A stretch of DNA of 64,000 nucleotides from positions 95,400 through 159,399 of the forward strand of contig DBGM01000045.1 of NCBI GenBank assembly GCA_002295885.1. The letters run 5' to 3'. Both the position numbers and the translations under genes were made by a program. The stretch is from Phycisphaerales bacterium UBA854. GTDB taxonomy: Bacteria > Planctomycetota > Phycisphaerae > Phycisphaerales > SM1A02. Below, in pieces: positions 27,152 through 35,065 of the stretch. The notes under the pieces are model-generated. The model was not told the origin of the DNA and searched no databases. It saw only the letters and a program-made list of their open reading frames with translations. The first letter of the stretch is position 1. Each line of letters starts with the position of its first letter.

Positions 27152-28122
27152 CCCTGCTGTCGGTCGAACAGCTCTGCATCGATGCGGTCGGACCGGGGGG
27201 TGCGTCGCGCCAGCCGATCGTGCGCGATGTCGGATTCGAGCTGGCCCCCGGAGAGATCCTGGCGCTGGTCGGTGAATCCGGCAGCGGCAAGTCGATGACC
27301 GCGCTCTCGGTCATGGGTCTGCTGCCCACGCCGGGTGTGCAGCGTGTCTCCGGTCGCATCGAATGGTCGGGTCGGACCGTTTCCGATCTCACCCGTCGGG
27401 AACTGGAGCACATCCGGGGCTCCGGCATCGGCATGATCTTCCAGGAACCGATGTCCGCGCTCAATCCGGTGTTCTCGATCGGCGAACAGGTGGAGGAGGT
27501 CGTGCGGCGTCACCATCGACTTTCCCGAGCTGATGCTAGGCGACGGGTCGTCACCCTGCTGGAGCGGGTGGGACTGCCGAATCCCGCCGCCCGGTACGAC
27601 GATGCGCCGCACGAGTTCAGCGGAGGAATGCGGCAACGGGTGATGATCGCGATGGCCATCGCGGGGGAACCGTCGCTGCTGATCGCCGACGAGCCCACCA
27701 CGGCGCTGGACGTGCGCACCCAGCGTGGAGTGCTCGACCTGCTGCAGTCGCTGGTCACCGACGAGGGCATGGGGCTCCTGCTGATCTCCCACGACATGGC
27801 GCTGGTTGGCGAACGGGCGGACCGGGTCTGTGTGCTGTGCCGGGGACGGATCTGCGAACGGGGTCCGACCCGAGAGGTGCTTCGTGATCCGTTGCATCCC
27901 TACACCCGGGGACTCATCCGGTGCACCCCCGGCTTCCACGGGGGGGACGTGTCTCTGGCGGAGATGGCGACCGCACTGGAGCATCCCGAGCTTGGTCCGT
28001 TGCGGAACGCCGGAGCGGCGGACGGGGCTCGTCCCTGGTGGCCCTCGGAGACCGGCGACGAATCCTCATGGAGCCTGCTGGAAGCCGGAACGGGTCGATT
28101 CGTGGCTGTTTCCGCGGACTGA
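27148..28122 (+). CDS. Oligopeptide ABC transporter ATPase, DppD/OppD-like
   Basis: 324 residues. Walker A GESGSGKSMTALSVMGLLP, the IGMIFQEPMSALNPV Q-loop, the signature FSGGMRQRVMIAMAI and Walker B LLIADEPTTALDV are clear, and the H-loop is LLLISHDMAL. The C-terminal part has the LHPYTRGLIRCTP element found in oligopeptide and nickel ATPases. It usually drives peptide uptake together with a DppF-type partner, which is not here. The last 60 residues are less conserved and end in a Trp/Ser-rich sequence. Confidence 0.88.
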   Translation: MTLLSVEQLCIDAVGPGGASRQPIVRDVGFELAPGEILALVGESGSGKSMTALSVMGLLPTPGVQRVSGRIEWSGRTVSDLTRRELEHIRGSGIGMIFQEPMSALNPVFSIGEQVEEVVRRHHRLSRADARRRVVTLLERVGLPNPAARYDDAPHEFSGGMRQRVMIAMAIAGEPSLLIADEPTTALDVRTQRGVLDLLQSLVTDEGMGLLLISHDMALVGERADRVCVLCRGRICERGPTREVLRDPLHPYTRGLIRCTPGFHGGDVSLAEMATALEHPELGPLRNAGAADGARPWWPSETGDESSWSLLEAGTGRFVAVSAD

Positions 28123-28254
28123 GCGAAGAAAAACCACGATGGTCGCGGGATTCCCAGAACCCCAAATGGGATCACGTCCGTATCTGATTGTGTCTGCAGT
28201 AGCACCTGCACTGGGCCCGCCGTCGTTGCACGGCTCGGAAAGGGGAAGACAACC

Positions 28255-29052
28255 ATGGTCAGACACGTACGACGCACGATCAACCAGTTGATCCAGGAAT
28301 ACGAGGACATGCCGACCCGTCACAGTCGGGACGCGCTGCTGAAGGCGATCTTCAACCTCAACGCCTGGTACTGCATCGAACTCGGCAACGCCGAGGACCG
28401 CCCGTTCTGCATCGCATGGGAGGACGGAGATCCCGTACTCCTCGTGTTCACGGACGCTCGGCGAGCCGACCGGGCTCTGAACACCTGGCTTGAGGACCAT
28501 GTCGACACCTGTTCGAGCGTTCGCCGGATCGGCGTCGCGGAACTCGATGCGTTCCTTCCGGAACTGGATGGGTGGGGCATCCGCGCCATCCGCTTCAACC
28601 ACGGACCCTGGAGCGTCCGGTTCGATCTCGAGCAGGCCAGCGACGCGGCCAGAGCCTACGCGCCCGACGACATCGGTTCGTTCGGTCGACCGGTCGCGCA
28701 GGCCACGCGTGGTTCCATCTCCCAGAGCGACATCTGGTCGAGGGTCCTCGGACTCGGTTCCTGGTACTTCGTATCCGACGTCGCCGACAACGACGATCCG
28801 CTGATCTGGATCATGCACGACGAACCCTGCGTGCTCGTCTTCACCGACGAACGTCGGGCCCGGGCCTACGCCGTCGAGCAGGGGCTCGAGGGATGCACCA
28901 CCGACGTCGGTCGCCTCATCGAGGTCGATCCGGAGTCCGCGATGCGGTACATGGAGGAACTGGCCCGCCGGGGTGTCTCGGGAGCCATGTTCAATCACGG
29001 TCCCGACGGCTTCTACGCTTCACTGGGTTCGCTCTGTCGTCAGGCTGCCTGA
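28255..29052 (+). CDS. Protein with two SseB-like repeats
   Basis: 265 residues without a signal or membrane segment. It is an internal duplication. The first copy (about residues 24-125) reads AWYCIELGN, then PVLLVFTDARRADRAL, VAELDAFLPEL and IRFNHGPWSVRF. The second (about 160-262) reads SWYFVSDVADN, CVLVFTDERRARAYAV, ESAMRYMEEL and AMFNHGPDGFYASL. The hWYFhxD...VLVFTDxxRAxAYA pattern resembles the SseB-like domain, which is of unknown function. GGGGAAG precedes the ATG. The gene ends 4 bases from the convergent gene. Confidence 0.7.
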   Translation: MVRHVRRTINQLIQEYEDMPTRHSRDALLKAIFNLNAWYCIELGNAEDRPFCIAWEDGDPVLLVFTDARRADRALNTWLEDHVDTCSSVRRIGVAELDAFLPELDGWGIRAIRFNHGPWSVRFDLEQASDAARAYAPDDIGSFGRPVAQATRGSISQSDIWSRVLGLGSWYFVSDVADNDDPLIWIMHDEPCVLVFTDERRARAYAVEQGLEGCTTDVGRLIEVDPESAMRYMEELARRGVSGAMFNHGPDGFYASLGSLCRQAA

Positions 29053-29056
29053 CGGA

Positions 29057-29389
29057 TCACACGTCCAGTTCCTCGCCCGTTTCGGGATCGAGCATCCGCC
29101 AGCTGCAGATGCGACCGATGCGCATGATGACGAGGAATGCGATCTCCTCCTCGACCACCGTCAGCAGCATCTGATCCACGGGGTCCTTTTCGGGCGGAAG
29201 ATCGATCCGGATGCCTGGTCCCCAGAGCACTTCCTCGCCGGGGCGTTCGGGCGCGGTGTTCAGCGGTTCCAGCGCCTTGACGATCTCGGCCCGGGTGCCG
29301 ATCGGCGCGAGTCCCCCGGATCGGGACTGCTCGGGTGACAGGATGACGAAGGTCTGGTTCACGGCGTGGTCGGTGGGGGTTGGCTGCAC
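29057..29389 (-). CDS. Small protein of unknown function
   Basis: 110 residues from a GTG start, which is 3 bases after the response regulator stop, with AGGA overlapping the gap. It is a soluble alpha/beta-looking protein: TFVILSPEQSRSGG, a central EVLWGPGIRIDLPP strand region, LLTVVEEEIAFLVIMRIG and a final WRMLDPETGEELDV. No known domain is recognised. Its place at the end of the operon with a response regulator and an acyltransferase suggests co-expression. Confidence 0.6.
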   Translation of the reverse strand: MQPTPTDHAVNQTFVILSPEQSRSGGLAPIGTRAEIVKALEPLNTAPERPGEEVLWGPGIRIDLPPEKDPVDQMLLTVVEEEIAFLVIMRIGRICSWRMLDPETGEELDV

Positions 29390-29392
29390 ATC

Positions 29393-29785
29393 CTACCCGC
29401 TGCCGGGGGCGGTGCTTTCCAGCAGCTCGGAAATCGTCTGGATCAGCAGTTCCAGCGGCACCGGCTTGTTGAGGTAGGCGTGGACGCCGAGCGAATGGGC
29501 GTAGCTGGCGTGTCGCTTGCCTTCGTTGGCGGTCACCATCACCACAATGGGGGGACGGTCGGATTCGACCAGTTCCTCCAGGACGAGGAATCCGGATCGC
29601 TTGGGGAGCATCATGTCCAGGACGACCACGGCGGGGGCTCCGCTTCGCCAGGCGGCGATCGCCTCGTTGCCGTCCTCGGCACGCATCGTCCTCGCCCCCT
29701 CGGATCGCAGCGCCAGATCGATCCCGTCCAGGACATCGGGATCATCGTCCACCACCAGGATCAGGATGCCGTCGAGGCGACTCAT
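29393..29785 (-). CDS. Single-domain response regulator
   Basis: 130 residues, nearly all receiver domain. The acidic pocket VVDDDPD, the phosphoacceptor Asp in VVVLDMMLPKRSGF, the conserved Thr in VTANEG and the Lys in LNKPVPLE are all present. There is no output domain, as in CheY-type or adaptor regulators. It starts within the acyltransferase stop codon (ATGA overlap), so it is translated with the lipid A gene. The cognate kinase is not in the window. Confidence 0.88.
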   Translation of the reverse strand: MSRLDGILILVVDDDPDVLDGIDLALRSEGARTMRAEDGNEAIAAWRSGAPAVVVLDMMLPKRSGFLVLEELVESDRPPIVVMVTANEGKRHASYAHSLGVHAYLNKPVPLELLIQTISELLESTAPGSG

Positions 29786-30816
29786 GACGTCCGGCTCGCC
29801 GCGGCTCGATCGGAATGCTCGACCACGCGTTGGACCTCGTCCTCGTCCATCCACGGCAGGCTTCGCATCTTCTCGATCAGCGATTCCGGCGTCGGTCGAC
29901 CCTCCCGCTCGTGGCGGGGGCGGCTCTTCCAGCGGCGATGCAGCCACAGGTACTGCTCGGGAGCGCCGCGGATCAGCTTTTCGAGGGCATGGGTGTAGCG
30001 GGCGGTGATCAGATACAGCGGATCCTCCGCGTCGCGCCAGTCCTCGGGGTCGATGATGTCGCTGCACACCAGTTCGTACTTGAACTGCTGTCCGATGCGT
30101 CTGGCCTGGGCGCAGACGATGGGCATCTCGTACCGCATGGCCAGCAGAGCGATCGACTTGTAGCTTGATGCCAGCCGGCCGAAGAACGGAACGAAGACTC
30201 CCTGGTCGCCCGCGTTCTGGTCGGCGATGAATCCGATGTGCTCTCCGGCCTCGATGGAACGCTGGATCTCGGGGGTCGCGCCCCACTTGGTCAGGATCCG
30301 AAGGCCGTGCGCCTGCCGGATGCGGAGCACCCAGTCGTTGATCAGGGGATTGTCGAGCGGTCTGGCGATCGCGGTCAGGGGGTATCCGAGCACCGAGACG
30401 CCGTAGCCCAGCAGTTCCCAGTTGCCGCAGTGGCCGGTGAGCATCAGCATCGGACGTCCCTCGATGAGACGATCCAGAACCCGCTGGACGTTGCCGAGCT
30501 TCAGTGTTCTGGGCCAGGTGTCCGGCGTGACCAGCCTTCCCATCATCACCGCGTCGACCATCGCGAGCTGGAACATGTACTGGAACGAGGCCCGGCCGAC
30601 GTCCTCGGCCCGCTCACGCGTCCAGTCGGGAAAACTCATCCGGATGTTGTCGATCGCCCGTTGGCGACGCTTGGGGTTCCAGTTCCAGAACGCGGTGCCG
30701 ACGGTTGCCGCGGTCCTCAGATTCTGCTCGGGGGAGAAGCACTGCACCAGTCCCGCAACGACACGCAGGGGCAGGTACTGGCTCCAGTTGACCAGTGGTG
30801 ATGAGGAACGGGCCAT
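29782..30816 (-). CDS. Lysophospholipid acyltransferase, LpxL/HtrB family
   Basis: 344 residues. The HX4E motif is TGHCGNWELLG (His and Glu catalytic), and GVFVPFFGRLASSYKSIALLAMRYEMPIV and YLWLHRRWKSRP match the LpxL/LpxM family that adds a secondary acyl chain to lipid A, or makes related lipids. It begins with a short polar stretch and has no clear membrane anchor beyond LPLRVVAGLVQCF. It lies between a coiled-coil envelope protein and a response regulator. In the same window LpxI is encoded at 53546-54385. Confidence 0.85.
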   Translation of the reverse strand: MARSSSPLVNWSQYLPLRVVAGLVQCFSPEQNLRTAATVGTAFWNWNPKRRQRAIDNIRMSFPDWTRERAEDVGRASFQYMFQLAMVDAVMMGRLVTPDTWPRTLKLGNVQRVLDRLIEGRPMLMLTGHCGNWELLGYGVSVLGYPLTAIARPLDNPLINDWVLRIRQAHGLRILTKWGATPEIQRSIEAGEHIGFIADQNAGDQGVFVPFFGRLASSYKSIALLAMRYEMPIVCAQARRIGQQFKYELVCSDIIDPEDWRDAEDPLYLITARYTHALEKLIRGAPEQYLWLHRRWKSRPRHEREGRPTPESLIEKMRSLPWMDEDEVQRVVEHSDRAAASRTS

Positions 30817-30836
30817 GACGCGGCGAGCCGCCGTGC

Positions 30837-32210
30837 TCAGAGATCCGTGCCGCCGGTGAGGATGTGGAGGCGGTTCGCGTTGAGGATCGGGATCTGGGCG
30901 TTGCGGGCCTGGTTGTAGAGTTCCTGGTAGTCGTGATAGATCGTCTTGCGGCGGATGTAGTCCTGCTGCACGAGCATGCTTGCATCCTGCGGGGGACGCA
31001 CGGGATCCATCGGTTCCACGCCGAGGACCAGGAAGTCCAGGTCTCCCGGAAGCGTCTCGCTGCGGATCACGATTCCACCCCAGTTCTCGATCTGGCTTCG
31101 GAGGTAAGCGGCCTCCTCCTCGCTCGGATAGCCGTCGCCGTCGATGTCGTACTGGCCGTGGACGAGGAACTTGAACTTGTACTTGGGGTCGTAGATCGCG
31201 TTGGCGATGACGTCGTTGCGGACCACGGGACGCCCGACCGTCGAGCGGGTGATCTTGGCGGTCGACGTATTGTCTCCGACCTTGATCACCTGCAGGCTGG
31301 CCTTGCCGCGTGGGAAGTCGCCGGCGGCGGTGGGACGGATCTGGGCGGCATCGTCGTAGACCTCGAAGGTCATGCCGAGGACGACCTGATCGAGGCGTCC
31401 GCGGTCGATGTAGACCTGATCGTTGCCTCCGGCGATGTCGATCACCATGCCGTCCACGAGGGTGTCGGGGTCGTGGGGCTTGATGCGGGTCTTGTTGATT
31501 CGCTCCTCGAGCTCTTCGACCCGGCTCTTGAGGACGACCTTCTCCTGTCGAAGGGCGTCGACTTCCCCTTCGAGATCGGTGATGGTGTCCGAATAGCGGT
31601 CACGCAGCTTGTCGGATGCGACTTCCATCTGCTCGCGGACGTCCGCGATCTGGGCCAGGTGCTCCTCGGTGGCGTTGCGGTACTTCTCGACCTGCTTGCT
31701 CTCGGCTGCGATCAGGTTGTCGCGGGACCGGCTGGCGGATTCGACGTCGGTGACCAGGCGGTCCCGCTCGTCCTGCAGCGACTGCGCCTGCTTGCGGAGG
31801 CTTTCCAGTTCGTTGGTGGAATCGTTGAGGCGGCGATCCAGATCCTTCATGCTGTTGAAGATGGTCGAGTCCACACCCATGGACGAGAAGCGACGCTGCA
31901 GGTTCTCGATCGACTCCTCCGGATTTCCGGCGACGTACGTCTTGAGTGCGTTGTTCTCCTCGAGGAGGTAGCCCAGCACGGACTTGCGACCCTTCTTGGC
32001 CTCGGCCGCGATGGTCTTGACCTGATCCGAGTTGCGTTCCCGCTTGAGAGCGTATTCGTCGAGGGTGTTCTCGGCGGTGCGGGTGGCTTCCACCTGCTTG
32101 CTCTGTCCGGAGTAGAAGATGATCGTCGTCACCAGCAGGAAGATGCTGATGAGAATGAAGACGACGAGGGAGACGATGACGCCGGTTCCAGCGTTCGATC
32201 GAATAGCCAT
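30837..32210 (-). CDS. Membrane-anchored coiled-coil protein with a BRCT-like C-terminus
   Basis: About 457 residues. One membrane segment lies near residues 12-33 (VIVSLVVFILISIFLLVTTIIF), followed by about 220 residues of coiled coil (TRTAENTLDEYALKRERN to LEERINKTR), a beta-rich part (VDGMVIDIAGGNDQVYIDRG), and then a C-terminal region. There a DIDGDGYPSEEE element looks like a calcium-binding loop. LRSQIENWGGIVIRS, then DFLVLGVEP, and finally NARNAQIPILNANRLHILTG-like sequence follow the order of a BRCT fold: the GG turn, the strand ending in LVxG, and the ELGIPII-like helix. BRCT domains usually act in DNA repair, so a membrane-anchored one is odd. Identification is by eye. Confidence 0.65.
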   Translation of the reverse strand: MAIRSNAGTGVIVSLVVFILISIFLLVTTIIFYSGQSKQVEATRTAENTLDEYALKRERNSDQVKTIAAEAKKGRKSVLGYLLEENNALKTYVAGNPEESIENLQRRFSSMGVDSTIFNSMKDLDRRLNDSTNELESLRKQAQSLQDERDRLVTDVESASRSRDNLIAAESKQVEKYRNATEEHLAQIADVREQMEVASDKLRDRYSDTITDLEGEVDALRQEKVVLKSRVEELEERINKTRIKPHDPDTLVDGMVIDIAGGNDQVYIDRGRLDQVVLGMTFEVYDDAAQIRPTAAGDFPRGKASLQVIKVGDNTSTAKITRSTVGRPVVRNDVIANAIYDPKYKFKFLVHGQYDIDGDGYPSEEEAAYLRSQIENWGGIVIRSETLPGDLDFLVLGVEPMDPVRPPQDASMLVQQDYIRRKTIYHDYQELYNQARNAQIPILNANRLHILTGGTDL

Positions 32211-32432
32211 GGACTCTGCTCCGATGGGCGCTACCGCCCGGCTGCGGGGGGGTCCGAAGGGATCCCCCATCCTTGGGTGAACAGGGGAGTTTCCCCACCC
32301 GGAAGGAGAGCGTCAAGCGATCGACCCCGAAATCCCGCATTCCAAGCGATTGGGGGGGGTTCCGTGGCGTCTAGGGCCTTGAATGGGGCTTCCCGGGGGC
32401 GTATCCTCAATTGTTTACGGAGGACTCGTCCC

Positions 32433-33767
32433 ATGGGCCATGACCCCAAGCAGATGTTGAAGGATCTTGCCCGCCACCAGCTGGTCGACGGGTACCCCCT
32501 CATGGTCGATCTCGACCGGTGTCACGGTTCCTGGATCTACGACCGGGTGAGTGGCTCCGAGTACCTCGACGTCTTCACCTGCTTCGCATCGTGGCCGCTC
32601 GGATACAACCATCCGAAGTTCCAGGACGACCGGGTGCTCGAGGCCATGAGTCGTTCGGCGATGAACAAGGTGGCGAACTCGGACATCTACAGCGAGGACC
32701 TCATCGAGTTCGTCGACGCCTTCGCCACCCACGCGACGCCCGAGGGATTCCCGCACCACTTCTGGGTGTCCGGCGGATCGCTTGCGGTCGAGAACGCGAT
32801 GAAGACCGCCTTCGACTGGAAGGCGCGGAAGCTCGGACGCACCGACTTCACCCACTCCGTCAACGACCTCGTGATCCTGCATTTTCGTCAGGCGTTCCAC
32901 GGCCGCAGCGGCTACACGATGAGCGTGACCAACACGCTGCCCGACAAGGTCGGCCTCTTTCCGAAGTTCGACTGGCCGCGGGTCCACAACCCCGCGCTCC
33001 ACTTCGACCTCGACGGCTCCATCTGCAACGACTACGAGGCGGAGGAGGCCAAGGCGAAGGCGGAGATCGAGGCCGCGTTCGAGCACGCCGCGGCCAACGG
33101 CACCCACATCGCCGGCATCCTCATCGAACCCATGCAGGGTGAAGGCGGCGACAACCACTTCCGCACGGAGTTCCTGCAGGCACTGCGGGACTACGCCGAC
33201 GAACGCGAGGCGCTCCTCATCTTCGATGAGGTGCAGACCGGCTTCTTCGGTTCGGGCAAGCCGTGGCTCTGGCAGCACCACGGGGTGGCGCCGGACGTGG
33301 TGTCCTTCGGAAAGAAGACCCAGGTCTGTGGCCTGTACGCATCGACCCGGATCGACGAGGTCCCGGACAACGTCTTCGAGCGTTCCAGCCGGATCAACTC
33401 GACCTGGGGAGGAAATCTCGTCGACATGGTCCGCTGCAAGCGGTTCATCGACATCATCGTCGAGGAGAACCTCGCCGAGCACATCACCGGCATCGGGGAG
33501 CACGTCATCGCGGGCCTCCGTTCGATCGCCGCGGACACCGGTGCGTTCAAGAGCGTGCGCGGCCGCGGTTCACTGATCGCATTCACCTTCGATCCGCCCG
33601 AAGCGCGGGGCGAGATGCTCACGGCACTCTTCGACCGCAAGGTCATGGCGCTTCCGTGCGGGGACGAGTCGGTCCGATTCCGTCTGCCGCTGAACTTCTC
33701 GCGTGAGGAGGCGGACGAGCTGCTCGACCGGGTGGCGTCGTGCGTACCGCTGGCGACCCGCGCCTGA
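32433..33767 (+). CDS. lat: L-lysine 6-aminotransferase
   Basis: 444 residues from the ATG at 32433 with GGAGGA upstream. It is a class III PLP aminotransferase: FWVSGGSLAVENAMKTAF, the ILIEPMQGEGGDNHFR and LIFDEVQTGFFGSGK motifs, SFGKKTQVCG with the PLP-binding Lys, and STWGGNLVDMVR. The RQAFHGRSGYTMSVTNT and KVMALPCGDESVRFRLPLN blocks match lysine epsilon-aminotransferase, which makes 2-aminoadipate semialdehyde from lysine. A dehydrogenase to convert this to 2-aminoadipate is not nearby. The gene is divergent from the coiled-coil operon. Confidence 0.9.
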   Translation: MGHDPKQMLKDLARHQLVDGYPLMVDLDRCHGSWIYDRVSGSEYLDVFTCFASWPLGYNHPKFQDDRVLEAMSRSAMNKVANSDIYSEDLIEFVDAFATHATPEGFPHHFWVSGGSLAVENAMKTAFDWKARKLGRTDFTHSVNDLVILHFRQAFHGRSGYTMSVTNTLPDKVGLFPKFDWPRVHNPALHFDLDGSICNDYEAEEAKAKAEIEAAFEHAAANGTHIAGILIEPMQGEGGDNHFRTEFLQALRDYADEREALLIFDEVQTGFFGSGKPWLWQHHGVAPDVVSFGKKTQVCGLYASTRIDEVPDNVFERSSRINSTWGGNLVDMVRCKRFIDIIVEENLAEHITGIGEHVIAGLRSIAADTGAFKSVRGRGSLIAFTFDPPEARGEMLTALFDRKVMALPCGDESVRFRLPLNFSREEADELLDRVASCVPLATRA

Positions 33768-33770
33768 CCG

Positions 33771-34997
33771 TCACGCCGGAAGGTGATTCCGCTGTCTGAA
33801 GAGCGTGAGGGCCACGGTGTGGCCGTGGAGATGATTGCGCCCTCCGATCGGGCCGAGTTCGCCTGCGGCGAAGAAGCCCGCGACCGGTGGTGCGTCGAGA
33901 CGCTGCCGCACGATCGACAGATCGTGGCCGGCGTGACCGAAGAGCCGGTGGCCGCGCCCGTTGCAGGTGACCAGCATGGCGGCGAAGGGCCGGTCCTGCA
34001 GCTGCTGGGCGTCGAGCAGCAGATGCAGATCCTCGTGGGCCGTCTTCGCATCACGGACGTGGAACTGGATCGTCTGGCCCGGAGTGGGCTGTTCACCCAC
34101 GATGAAGCCGTCCGCGTCCTTGGGCATCCCGAGGATGCTCCGCACGAGGAAGTCGCCGCGTCCGAACCGGTGCTTGTATTCGTCGAGCACGCTGCCCACA
34201 AGGATGCCGCCCTGCAGGAGGGACCGGTCCTCCCGGGCGACCTCCATGGCGACTTCGTCCAGCACGGCCCGCGCGGGGCGGCCTCCGAGCCCCGTGATCA
34301 TGTTCTGCTCGGCGGCGGTGATGACCAGGGGTTCACCGACGGGCCGACATCCCTGGCTAACAATGAACTCGATGTCCACGTCGCCCGAGATGGTGATTCC
34401 GACCACCCCGGCATCGAAGATCCGGTCATCGAGCACGAGCCGGTTGTGCCCCGGCTGGGATGCACCCGACGCCATCCCACCAAGCACCGGTACCGGTTCC
34501 TGTTCGGGAGCCAGGGCGTTCAGCGCGGGAAGCAGTCGGGTGATCGGAGTCGAGAACGGGTCCGCGAGCATGAGGATCGCCCGGGCGTCCTCCGCCAGTC
34601 CCACCCGGTGCGGAAGTTCATCCGGTCGGCTGATCGGAAGCGGCGCAGAGGGGGTCCCGCTGAAGGGATGCAGGCGGGCGCCGGGCACGGTGATGCACAT
34701 CGCCGTCAGGCCCGCGATCCCATCGAGTTCCTGATCGTCGCCCAGAATCGACTCCGCGGTGCAGCCGATGACATGCCGGGGTGCGAGTGTGCCCCGCAGC
34801 ATCTCGACGGCGTCGGCGACGGCGGAGGTGTGGTGGTAGCTGCAGAAGACGAGGAGCAGATCGCATCCCGCGCCGCCCGCATCGTGCAGGGCATGACCGA
34901 CCTCCATCGCTGCGGTGCGCGTGTCGAGGTGTCCGCTGGTCGCGGAGCAGGCCCGGCTGCCGTCCGAGTTCGGAACCGAAGAGGAGGTCGAGAGCAT
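33771..34997 (-). CDS. FIST domain protein
   Basis: 408 residues. The FIST-N part (CDLLLVFCSYHHTSAVADAVE, IGCTAESILGDDQELDG, VLGGMASGASQPGHNRLVLD) and FIST-C part (ARAVLDEVAMEV, AAMLVTCNGRGHRLFG, APPVAGFFAAGELGPIGGRNHLHGHTVALTLF) are both present. FIST domains are thought to bind small ligands such as amino acids in signalling proteins. Here the protein is soluble with no kinase or regulator attached. A TAGGAT box 6-7 bases before the ATG suggests a nearly leaderless transcript. It ends 3 bases after the lysine aminotransferase, on the opposite strand. Confidence 0.85.
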   Translation of the reverse strand: MLSTSSSVPNSDGSRACSATSGHLDTRTAAMEVGHALHDAGGAGCDLLLVFCSYHHTSAVADAVEMLRGTLAPRHVIGCTAESILGDDQELDGIAGLTAMCITVPGARLHPFSGTPSAPLPISRPDELPHRVGLAEDARAILMLADPFSTPITRLLPALNALAPEQEPVPVLGGMASGASQPGHNRLVLDDRIFDAGVVGITISGDVDIEFIVSQGCRPVGEPLVITAAEQNMITGLGGRPARAVLDEVAMEVAREDRSLLQGGILVGSVLDEYKHRFGRGDFLVRSILGMPKDADGFIVGEQPTPGQTIQFHVRDAKTAHEDLHLLLDAQQLQDRPFAAMLVTCNGRGHRLFGHAGHDLSIVRQRLDAPPVAGFFAAGELGPIGGRNHLHGHTVALTLFRQRNHLPA

Positions 34998-35034
34998 TCG
35001 ACGATCCTACCGTGGTGGTCGTATTCCCATGCAC

Positions 35035-35040
35035 TACAAT
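35035..35040 (+). promoter_or_regulatory. Possible -10 element (TACAAT) of the cyclase-like gene
   Basis: TACAAT lies 26 bases before the ATG at 35066 in the 68-base divergent gap between the FIST gene and the cyclase-like gene. It matches the -10 consensus at five of six bases. No -35 is evident. Confidence 0.3.
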
Positions 35041-35065
35041 CGCCACGGGAGAGAAATGAGTCCGC

